Below are positions 33,410 to 44,400 of a stretch of DNA of 64,000 nucleotides, piece by piece (the first letter of the stretch is position 1; each line of letters starts with the position of its first letter). The stretch comes from Streptomyces resistomycificus (GTDB taxonomy: Bacteria > Actinomycetota > Actinomycetes > Streptomycetales > Streptomycetaceae): the NCBI RefSeq assembly GCF_001514265.1, contig NZ_KQ949009.1, forward strand, positions 49,320 through 113,319, written 5' to 3'. A program made the translations under genes and the position numbers. The notes below the pieces were generated by a model. That model was not told the DNA's origin. It saw only the letters and a program-made list of their open reading frames with translations, and ran no database searches.

Positions 33410-34069
33410 CCTCGACCGGCTGAACCCCCCTGCTCCGCGTCCCCTCCCGGGCCGCCCCGGCGAACTCCACATCGCCGAGGCGGCCTGACGCGCACCCCAC
33501 CCCACCCCGCCCGGCTGCAGCGCCCCCCGGGCAGCGACCGCCCGTCCCAGGCCACCACGCAAGCACGGCCACACCGTGACGTACCGCCCCACGCCCAGGC
33601 CGCCGACGCGGAGGGCGAGCAGGCCGTGAGCCACCGCGTGGACACGCGCCCCGCCCCGCTGCACGGCCCGCCCGGGAAGAAGGCTCCGCAGGCCGCACAC
33701 TCACCCGGCACTCCGGCACTCCGGCAGGCCCGCAGCGGCGGCGGGTGGACCGGTGGGCTCCGGCATCCGGCCCCGTGGCCGCCGGGCCTCGCCCACAGCC
33801 GCCGCCTCACAGGGCCTGCTCCGTGCCCCACCGCTCGGGTCCGCGCGACGAACCCCCATGCCCCGCTCTCGCGCGGACCGCGTCCTGGCGCCCGGCGTCC
33901 GACCCGGCCAAGCCGCGGCCCCGCCCCGCCCGCACGGGCACCCGCACCCACCCCGGGGACGACCACGACGGCGGCCGCCAGACCCCACAACCGGGTCCGG
34001 CGGCCGCCGTCACGCGTGCGCCCGGACCGACCGGCCACCTCCCGTGCACCGGTCGGCCCGCACGGGGTC
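33410..34069. other. 660-base non-coding region between exporter and monooxygenase genes
   Basis: Very GC-rich, with no reading frame that has a credible start, ribosome site or family match. It separates convergent genes. Short direct repeats (CCGGCACT near 33712) and one weak hairpin near 34000 are the only structures seen. It may be remains of deleted DNA. Confidence 0.6.
33994..34028. terminator. Weak hairpin after the FAD monooxygenase gene
   Basis: GGTCCGG (33994-34000) and CCGGACC (34022-34028) are exact reverse complements around a 21-base GC-rich loop, about 40 bases beyond the monooxygenase stop on the minus strand. No U-tract. It may end the minus-strand transcript. Confidence 0.3.
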
Positions 34070-35587
34070 TCACCCGCGCCGGGGCGGGCCGAACCAGGTG
34101 GTGAGGGCGGTGCGGAGCGCGGCGGTGTCGGGCGTGGTGCCGGCCGCGGCCGCCCACGCGACATGGCCGTCGGGGCGGATGAGGAGCGCCTCGGGCGCGG
34201 CGACGTCGCCGAGGGCCGGGACGGGCCAGCGGTCGTCCTCGCTGCGCGCCTCGACCAGGTCGACGCGATCGGCCCAGCCCGCGGCGAGCGCCGCCACCTC
34301 GCCACTGCCGCGCAGGTCGAGCAGGACGGGACGGGCGGCGTGCAGCAGCTCGTAGACGCGGCCGGCTCCGTCCGGCGTCTTGAGGTCGGCGTCGGGGACC
34401 CGGCGGCCGGCCAGCGGGTGGTCACCGTCGGCCGGGTAGCGGATGTCCAGGGCGGTCAGCATGCCGCGCAGATACCGGTTGACGTCGTCGAACACCATGA
34501 GCGAGCCGAACACCTCGCGCAGCGCGTCCGTCTGGGCGCCGGGGCGGGCCAGGGCCGACTGCGCGCGGGTGTTGTGCAGAACGCGCTCGGCGACGGGGTG
34601 GCGCTCGGCGTGATAGCTGTCCAGCAGGCTCTCAGGCGCCTGCCCGCGCACCACCGAGGCCAGCTTCCAGCCGAGGTTGACCGCGTCCTGCACGCCCATG
34701 TTCAGCCCCTGCCCGCCGGCCGGGAAGTGGATGTGCGCCGCGTCGCCCGCGAGCAGCACCCGGCCCGCCCGGTACCGGGCGGCCTGGCGTGCGGCGTCGT
34801 TGAAGCGGGAGACCCACCGCGGGCTGTGCATGCCGTAGTCCGTGCCCGCCAGCCTGACCAGCGACTGGCGCAGCTGCTCGAACGTGGGAGCCTCGTCGCG
34901 GTCCGCGACGTGGTCCCACTCGGAGGTGATCACCCGGTACCAGCCCGGCTCGAAGGCGATCGCCGAGAAGTCGCCGCCCGCACAGCGCCGTACCCACACG
35001 TAGTCCTCGGGCAGGTCGGGCAGTTCGACGTCGCCGATCAGCGCGGTCATCGTCGCCTCGGTGCCGGGGAAGTCGATGCCCGCCAGCTTGCGCACGGTGC
35101 TGCGCCCGCCGTCGCAGCCCACGAGGTAGCGGGCGCGCAGCGTGGCCGGGGCGGCCTGCGCCGGGCTCACCTCGACCGTCACACCGGTGGCGTTGGGGCG
35201 GATCCCGCTCACCCCGCACGACCTGCGCACCCGCACCCCGAGCTCGGCGGCCCGCTCCTCCAGCAGCTGCTCGATGGCGGACTGCAGGATCATCAGCGGG
35301 TAGGGGTGGCGGGACTCGAACTCGTCGAAGTCGAGATAGAGGCCGGAGAAGTGGCCCACCGGCTGCAGTTCGCCGGCCGCCAGGAAGCGCTCCAGGATGC
35401 CGCGCTGGTCCAGCACCTCCAGGGTGCGCGAGTGCATCCCGCCGGCCCGCGACTCGCCCGTGCGCTCGGCGAGCTGCTCGACCACCACGACGTCGACGCC
35501 CGCCAGCCGCAGCTCGCAGGCGAGCATCAGGCCCGTAGGCCCGGCGCCCGCGATCACCACGTCCGCATCCCAGCCGGTGTCTGCCAC
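34070..35587 (-). CDS. FAD-dependent aromatic-hydroxylase-type monooxygenase
   Basis: A 505-residue protein with ADVVIAGAGPTGLMLACELRLAG (FAD, GxGxxG), ARYLVGCDGGRSTVRKLAGIDF (DG motif) and AGRVLLAGDAAHIHFPAGGQ (GD motif), followed by NMGVQDAVNLGWKLA. The C-terminal thioredoxin-like domain marks it as PgaE/RdmE-type. The reading frame runs far upstream, but GTG 35587 is chosen because it follows a GGGGGG stretch and the family consensus starts there. Members hydroxylate or oxidise polyketides and other substrates using NADPH, FAD and O2. It is divergent from the PKS operon and shares its promoter region with three palindromes, so it is probably co-regulated. It could add the alpha-hydroxyl to the acyl chain or N-hydroxylate a residue (inference). 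Confidence 0.9.
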   Translation of the reverse strand: MADTGWDADVVIAGAGPTGLMLACELRLAGVDVVVVEQLAERTGESRAGGMHSRTLEVLDQRGILERFLAAGELQPVGHFSGLYLDFDEFESRHPYPLMILQSAIEQLLEERAAELGVRVRRSCGVSGIRPNATGVTVEVSPAQAAPATLRARYLVGCDGGRSTVRKLAGIDFPGTEATMTALIGDVELPDLPEDYVWVRRCAGGDFSAIAFEPGWYRVITSEWDHVADRDEAPTFEQLRQSLVRLAGTDYGMHSPRWVSRFNDAARQAARYRAGRVLLAGDAAHIHFPAGGQGLNMGVQDAVNLGWKLASVVRGQAPESLLDSYHAERHPVAERVLHNTRAQSALARPGAQTDALREVFGSLMVFDDVNRYLRGMLTALDIRYPADGDHPLAGRRVPDADLKTPDGAGRVYELLHAARPVLLDLRGSGEVAALAAGWADRVDLVEARSEDDRWPVPALGDVAAPEALLIRPDGHVAWAAAAGTTPDTAALRTALTTWFGPPRRG

Positions 35588-35714
35588 GTCGTTCCCCCCT
35601 CGTTTCCCTGCGCCTGTCACGGCCGCTGAATCACTGTCACGTTCACAAAACGCGGATCGGCCGGTCAACACACGCCGCCGCCCGGGCGCCGGCAGGCCGC
35701 CGCACCCTTGCCCT

Positions 35715-35730
35715 GTCCCGCCGGCGGGAC
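35715..35730. promoter_or_regulatory. Perfect 16-base palindrome, candidate LmbU operator 1
   Basis: GTCCCGCCGGCGGGAC is a perfect palindrome in the divergent promoter region, nearer the FAD monooxygenase side. The same 16 bases recur at 56989-57004. Core CGCCGGCG matches my recollection of the LmbU target CTCGCCGGCGAG. Confidence 0.65.
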
Positions 35731-35798
35731 GGTTCCATGGGGCAGGCCAAGGCACCGGCGGTGCCGGCATACAGCACGCCGGCCCCCTCTCAACCCCA

Positions 35799-35810
35799 CC
35801 CGCCGGCGGG
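35799..35810. promoter_or_regulatory. 12-base palindrome, candidate LmbU operator 2
   Basis: CCCGCCGGCGGG is a perfect 12-base palindrome with the same core as the flanking sites. It lies 84 bases right of the first and 86 bases left of the third site, so the three are evenly spaced. Confidence 0.5.
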
Positions 35811-35884
35811 CACCGGGCACCCGCCAACACGGTGTGAGCCAAAGCGAATCCCCACGACACTCGAATCGGCCGTTCAAGGAATGT

Positions 35885-35900
35885 GTCTCGCCGGCGGGAC
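35885..35900. promoter_or_regulatory. 16-base near-palindrome, candidate LmbU operator 3
   Basis: GTCTCGCCGGCGGGAC differs from the perfect sites at one base. Its flanks also match the site at 56988: AGGAATGT precedes and ACA(G/C)CGCAA follows in both places. This extended match outside coding DNA argues for a functional promoter element about 110 bases before the carrier protein start. Confidence 0.65.
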
Positions 35901-36009
35901 AGCGCAATGACGCGCCCCGGTGGCCCTGACGGCGGTGACGGTCCGAACAACAGGGCCGAAAAAGACGCGAGCGGGCACTCCCGGTCGGCGGAGGAAGGAA
36001 AGGCTGCCA

Positions 36010-36324
36010 ATGGAATCGTCGCCCCAGGCAATCCACCAGCGAGGCGGACAGGACGGGACGTCACCCCGACAGGACGGGCCGTCAGGCGCGCCGCTCTCGC
36101 TGGCGCTCGACATCGCCCGGCTGTGGGGAGAACACCTCAACCGCCCCGAGGTCGGCGTCGAGGACGACTTCTTCACGCTCGGCGGTAACTCACTGACCGG
36201 CATCAAGATCATCGACCGGGTGGCGCAGGACTACGGCGTCCAGCTGTCCGTGCGCGACTTCTACCTGGCGCAGACCCCCGCCCGGGTCGCCCAGCTGATC
36301 GAGCAGGGGAGGGCGGCGGCGTGA
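36010..36324 (+). CDS. Free-standing peptidyl carrier protein 2
   Basis: A 104-residue carrier protein with RPEVGVEDDFFTLGGNSLTGIKIIDRVAQDYG; the Ser of GGNS is the phosphopantetheine site. The first 40 residues are a polar tail. ATG 36010 follows a strong GGAGGAAGG site. Its TGA overlaps the GTG of the P450 gene, and the P450 in turn overlaps a Cys-nucleophile thioesterase-like gene. A translationally coupled carrier/P450/shuttle trio is the usual design for beta-hydroxylation of a tethered amino acid. No A domain is adjacent, so loading must come from elsewhere, probably the free A domain at 8202. Confidence 0.9.
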   Translation: MESSPQAIHQRGGQDGTSPRQDGPSGAPLSLALDIARLWGEHLNRPEVGVEDDFFTLGGNSLTGIKIIDRVAQDYGVQLSVRDFYLAQTPARVAQLIEQGRAAA

Positions 36325-37571
36325 GGCTGACGCCGGGCCCCGGACGCGACATCGACCTCGATGACGTCGACCTGTTCGACCTGGACCTCTACACCTCCGG
36401 CGACCCGCACCCGATCTGGGACGTGATGCGGGCGAAGGCACCCCTGCACCACCAAGTCCTCCCCGACGGGCGGGAGTTCTGGTCGGTGACCCGCTACGAG
36501 GACGTCTGCCGCGTGCTGGGCGACCACCGGGAGTTCACCTCCGAGCGCGGCACGGTGGTCACCCACCTCGGACAGGACGACGTCGCGGCCGGCAAGCTGC
36601 TGACCTCCACCGACCCGCCACGCCACACCCAGGTCCGCCGGGCGATCGGCTCCAAGCTGACCGCGCGGGCGGTGAAGTCCTGGGAGGAACTGATCCGGCA
36701 GTCGATCGTGCGCTTTTTGCAACCCGCGCTCGACGGCTCCCCCTTCGACCTGGCCGAGCAGGCACTGCTCCTCCCGGCGATCGTCACGGGCCCGCTGCTG
36801 GGCATCCCGCAGAAGGACTGGGACGAACTCGTCCAGCTGACCGCGATGGTCACCGCCCCCTGCGACCCGCACTTCCAGCACGGCAGCGAAGCCGCGACGC
36901 TGGCCATCTCCCACCACGAACTCGTCACCTACGTCACCGACTGGGTCGCCCGACGGCGCGCGGCCGGAGGCGAGGACGGCAGCCTGCTGGACCACCTCAT
37001 GCACGTGAACGCCGGAGACGCGCCGCTGACCGACGAGGAGATCGCCCTCGACGGCTACAGCATCCTGCTGGGCGCCAACGTGACGACCCCGCACACCGTC
37101 TCGGGCACGGTGCACGCCCTCATCGAGCGGCCCGAACAGTTCGACAAGGCCCAGGCCGACCCGACCCTGATCCCCAACCTGGTCGAGGAAGGACTGCGCT
37201 GGACCTCGGCCGCCTGCAACTTCATGCGCTACGCGGTCGACGACATCCACATCGGCGGGGGCACCGTCCCGGCCGGCGGGGCGGTCGTCGCGTGGATCGG
37301 GTCGGCCAACCGGGACGCGTCCCAGTTCCCCGACCCGCACACCTTCGACATCACCCGCAGCGGCGCCAAGCGCCAGGTCGCCTTCGGCTACGGGCCGCAC
37401 TTCTGCATCGGGGCGCCGCTGGCCCGCATGACCCTGCGCATCTTCTTCGAGGAACTGTGCCGACGGTTCGGATCGATCGAGCTGGCCGGCGAACCACAGC
37501 ACCTGCGCTCCTACTTCATCGCCGGGATGACCCACCTGCCCATCGCCACCCGGAAACGGCACACGCCATGA
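36321..37571 (+). CDS. Cytochrome P450
   Basis: A 416-residue P450. Heme-binding loop FGYGPHFCIGAPLARM near the C-terminus, ExxR as EEGLR, and DPPRHTQVRRAI (helix C region). The I-helix reads LLGANVTTPHT, where the usual acid before TT is Val, a deviation found in some P450s acting on carrier-bound substrates or using other proton routes. It overlaps both neighbours (carrier protein and Cys-type thioesterase). The likely reaction is beta-hydroxylation of the amino acid on carrier protein 2, giving for example a 3-hydroxy branched residue; the exact substrate is inferred. Oxidation of the polyketide chain is an alternative. Confidence 0.93.
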   Translation: MRLTPGPGRDIDLDDVDLFDLDLYTSGDPHPIWDVMRAKAPLHHQVLPDGREFWSVTRYEDVCRVLGDHREFTSERGTVVTHLGQDDVAAGKLLTSTDPPRHTQVRRAIGSKLTARAVKSWEELIRQSIVRFLQPALDGSPFDLAEQALLLPAIVTGPLLGIPQKDWDELVQLTAMVTAPCDPHFQHGSEAATLAISHHELVTYVTDWVARRRAAGGEDGSLLDHLMHVNAGDAPLTDEEIALDGYSILLGANVTTPHTVSGTVHALIERPEQFDKAQADPTLIPNLVEEGLRWTSAACNFMRYAVDDIHIGGGTVPAGGAVVAWIGSANRDASQFPDPHTFDITRSGAKRQVAFGYGPHFCIGAPLARMTLRIFFEELCRRFGSIELAGEPQHLRSYFIAGMTHLPIATRKRHTP

Positions 37572-38305
37572 CCCCCGCATCCACCACCGCCACCTCGCCG
37601 TGGTTCGTCCGGCCCCAGCCCGACGGCCACCGCGCCCGGATGTTCTGCCTGCCCTTCTCCGGGTCCGGGGCCTCGGCCTTCAGCGCCTGGCCGGCCGCGA
37701 TCGACGACGTCGAGATCTGCCCGGTGCAGTTCCCCGGCCGCGAGAACCGGCTGGCCCACCCCCACTACGGCACCTACGAGAACCTCGCCGCCGGCCTGGC
37801 CGAAGCCCTGACGCCGCTGCTGGACCGGCCGTTCGCGTTCTTCGGGCACTGCGCGGGCGCCCTGCCCGCCTACGAGACCGTGCTGCGACTGACCGAACTG
37901 GGCCTGCCCGCACCGCAGTGCCTGTACGTGTCGGGCCAGCCGGCACCGCACGACGCCGCACGCGACCGGATGCTCACCATGACCGAGCCCGAACTGCGCG
38001 CCGAAATCGAGTCGTTCGTCCGCAGCCGGGGCATCGAACCCCGCCCCGACATGATCGACCTGGGCCTGATGGTGCTGCTGCGCGATCACGCCGCCGCAGG
38101 CGCCTACCGCAGGACCGAGCCGGCCGGCGTGCCCTGCCCCATCGTCGTCCTGCACTGGCGCGAGGACCCCGACGTGAGCCTCGACGAGCTTCAGGGGTGG
38201 CGCCAGTACGCCGACTCCGTCGAGTTCCGGGTCCTCGACGGCGGCCACTACGACTTCATGGACGCGCCGGACGAACTGCGGACGCTGCTGACCAGCCGGC
38301 GGTGA
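37568..38305 (+). CDS. Thioesterase-like protein with Cys nucleophile, possible aminoacyl shuttle
   Basis: A 245-residue alpha/beta hydrolase of type II thioesterase size and pattern: MFCLPFSGSGASAFSAWP, QFPGRENRL, FAFFGHCAGALPAYE and VLDGGHYDFMD. The nucleophile elbow reads GHCAG, with Cys95 (codon 37850-37852) replacing the usual Ser. The other three thioesterases here have GHSxG. From known biology, SyrC and CmaE, alpha/beta-hydrolase-fold proteins with a Cys nucleophile, move aminoacyl groups between carrier proteins instead of hydrolysing them. Coupled (ATGA overlap) to the P450 and carrier protein 2, this protein is a good candidate to carry the hydroxylated residue to the C-A*-PCP module. 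Editing activity remains possible. Confidence 0.85.
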   Translation: MTPASTTATSPWFVRPQPDGHRARMFCLPFSGSGASAFSAWPAAIDDVEICPVQFPGRENRLAHPHYGTYENLAAGLAEALTPLLDRPFAFFGHCAGALPAYETVLRLTELGLPAPQCLYVSGQPAPHDAARDRMLTMTEPELRAEIESFVRSRGIEPRPDMIDLGLMVLLRDHAAAGAYRRTEPAGVPCPIVVLHWREDPDVSLDELQGWRQYADSVEFRVLDGGHYDFMDAPDELRTLLTSRR

Positions 38306-38358
38306 ACAGCAGCACAGCCCCCACCCGCCGTAAGCCGAGGAAAGTGGAAGGAACGCGT

Positions 38359-41460
<3,102 letters not shown>

Positions 41461-41499
41461 CCACACCTGTTCTTGTGAGTAACCGTGGGGGAGGCCCTG

Positions 41500-44400
41500 G
41501 TGGAGGATGTCGACAAGCTCCGGTCCTACTTGCGACGCGCCGTCGGCGACGCGCAGGAACTGCGCGAGCGGGTGCGCGAACTGGAGGAGGCCGCCCGCGA
41601 GCCCATCGCGGTCGTGGGAGTGGGGTGCCGCTTCCCGGGCGGAGTGACCTCCCCCGAAGGACTGTGGCACGTCGTGTCGGACGGTGTGGACGCGATGAGC
41701 GACTTCCCGACGGACCGCGGATGGGACCTGGAGGCGCTGCACGCCACCGACCCCGAGGCACCCAGCACGACGTCCACCCGCACGGGCGGGTTCCTTGACG
41801 ATCTCGCCGAGTTCGACGCGCCGTTCTTCAACATCAGCCCGCGCGAGGCGCTGGCGATGGACCCGCAGCAGCGGCTGATGCTGGAGACCTCCTGGGAGGC
41901 ACTGGAACGCGCGGGCATCGACCCGGCCGGGCTGCGAGGGTCACCGACCGGGGTGTTCACCGGGCTCTACGCCGTCGACTACGGCCCCAGGATGGGCGGC
42001 GCGGCCGCCGGCGAGGTGGAGGGGTTCGCCCTCACGGGGACCTACACCAGCGTCGCCTCGGGCCGGGTCGCCTACACGCTGGGCCTTGAGGGTCCGGCGG
42101 TGTCGACCGACACCGCGTGCTCGTCGTCGCTCGTCGCCGTCCACCAGGCCGTGCGGTCCCTGCGGTCGGGGGAGTGCACACTGGCGCTGGCCGGCGGGGT
42201 GTCGACGCTGCCGACCCCGGGACTGCTCGTCGAACTGGGCCGGCAGCGGGGCCTGTCGCCCGACGGCCGCTGCAAGGCCTTCGCGGACGCCGCCGACGGC
42301 ACCGGCTTCTCCGAGGGCGTCGGCGTGCTGGTCCTGGAGCGGCTGTCGGACGCGCGGCGCAACGGGCGCCACGTGTGGGCGGTGATCCGCGGCTCGGCGA
42401 TCAACCAGGACGGCGCCTCCAACGGCCTGACCGCACCCAACGAACTGGCGCAGCAGCGCGCCATCCGCGCCGCCCTGACCGATGCCGGACTGCGGGCCAG
42501 CGACGTGGACGCGGTCGAGGCACACGGCACCGGCACCCGGCTGGGCGACCCCATGGAAGCCGAAGCACTGCTGGCCACCTACGGCCAGGACCGCGAGGCG
42601 CACAGCCCGCTGTGGCTGGGGTCGCTGAAGTCGAACATCGGCCACACCCAGGCCGCCGCCGGCGTCGCCGCCATGATCAAAATGATCATGGCGATGCGGC
42701 ACGGCGTACTGCCCCGAACCCTGCACGTGGACCGGCCCTCCACCCACGTGGACTGGTCGGTGGGCGCCGTCGAGCTGCTCACCGAGGCCAGACAGTGGCC
42801 CAGCACCCCGGACCGGCCCCGGCGCGCCGGCGTGTCCGCCTTCGGCATCAGCGGCACCAACGCACACCTCATCCTCGAACAGGCCCCCGCAGAAGAGGAA
42901 ACCGCGCGTGCGGCCGCCGACCCCACCACCGCCCAGGTGTCCACCGGCGCCCCCCGAGCGGTGCCGTGGGTGCTGTCGGCACGCTCGCAACAGGCCCTGC
43001 GCGCACAGGCGCTGCGGCTGCGCGACAGCGTGGCCGCGGACGCCGCCCTGCCGCTCGCGGACGTGGCCCGCTCACTGGTGACCACGCGCTCCCTGTTCGA
43101 GTACCGCCAGGTCGTGATCGGCGCCGACCGGGACACCCTGCTGGCCGCCCTGACCGCCGCCGCCGAAGGCGACGAGAACACCCCCGCCACCGTGGTGTCC
43201 GGACTCGCGCAGCCGGGCGGCAAAACAGTGTTCGTCTTCCCCGGCCAGGGATCGCAGTGGGCCGGAATGGGCCGCGAACTGTGGCAGTCCTCCCCGGTGT
43301 TCGCCGCACGGATGCGCCAGTGCGCCGACGCGCTGGCACCGTACGTCGACTGGTCCCTCTTCGACGCGCTCGCCGACGCCGAGGCGCTCAAGCGGGTGGA
43401 TGTCGTCCAGCCCGTCCTGTGGGCGGTGATGGTGTCGCTGGCCGAGGTGTGGCGCTCGCACGGGGTGCGGCCCGAGGCCGTCGTGGGCCACTCGCAGGGG
43501 GAGATCGCCGCCGCCTGCGTCGCGGGCGCCCTGTCGATCGACGACGCCGCCAAGGTGGTCGCACTGCGGTCGAAGGCGATCCTGGCGCTGTCGGGGCGCG
43601 GCGGCATGGTGTCCCTCGCGCTGCCGGCGGACCAGGCGCGCGCACGTCTGACGGACGGCCTGTCCATCGCGGCCGTCAACGGGCCCTCGTCCGTGGTGGT
43701 GTCGGGCGAGGTGGCCGAACTGGACGCGCTGCTGGCCGCCTGCGAGGCCGACCAGGTCCGGGCCCGCCGCATCCCGGTGGACTACGCCTCCCACTCGGCC
43801 GGCGTGGAGGCCATCCACGACGAACTGCGCCGCGTCCTTGCGGGAATTCAGCCCCGCACGGCCCAGGTGCCGTTCTTCTCGACGGTCACGGCCGACTGGC
43901 TGGACACGACCCGGCTGGACGCCGAGTACTGGTTCACCAACCTGCGCCACACGGTCCGCTTCGAGGAGGCGACCCGCACGCTGGCCGAGCAGGGCTTCCG
44001 GTTCTTCATCGAGGCGTCCGCCCACCCGGTCCTGACGCCCGGTGTGGAACAGACCCTGGACAGCGCGGGCGTCGAGGCCGCCGTCGTGGGCACCCTGCGC
44101 CGCGGCGAGGACGGCCTGGCCCGCTGGTACCAGTCGGCGGCCGAGGCCTTCGTGGCGGGCGCCGCGCTGTCGTGGCCGGCGGCGTTCGCGGACGCGGACG
44201 GCGAGGGCCGGCGGGTCGACCTGCCCACCTACGCCTTCCAGCGGCAGCGCTACTGGCTGAACACCCCCCACGAGACCACCACCCAGACCACGTCGGACCA
44301 CCCGCTGCTCGACGCCGTGATCGACCTGCCCGGGGACGACGGGGACGACGGGCACGGGGCAGTGGCGGGCAGCGGCCGCCTCTCCCTGGAACGCCACCCC

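Larger units (their letters stand above)
35588..36009. other. 422-base divergent promoter region with palindromic operators
   Basis: It lies between the minus-strand FAD monooxygenase and the plus-strand carrier protein/P450/PKS operon. No gene is supported. It holds three CGCCGGCG-centred palindromes (35715, 35799, 35885), a separate GGCACCGGCGGTGCC palindrome at 35751-35765, and the GGAGGAAGGAAAGG ribosome site of the carrier gene at 35990-36003. Confidence 0.7.

Noticed and set aside
33410..34069. Several short frames in the gap after the ABC exporter
   Set aside because: They are Arg/Pro/Ala-rich on both strands, lack ribosome sites and match no family pattern.
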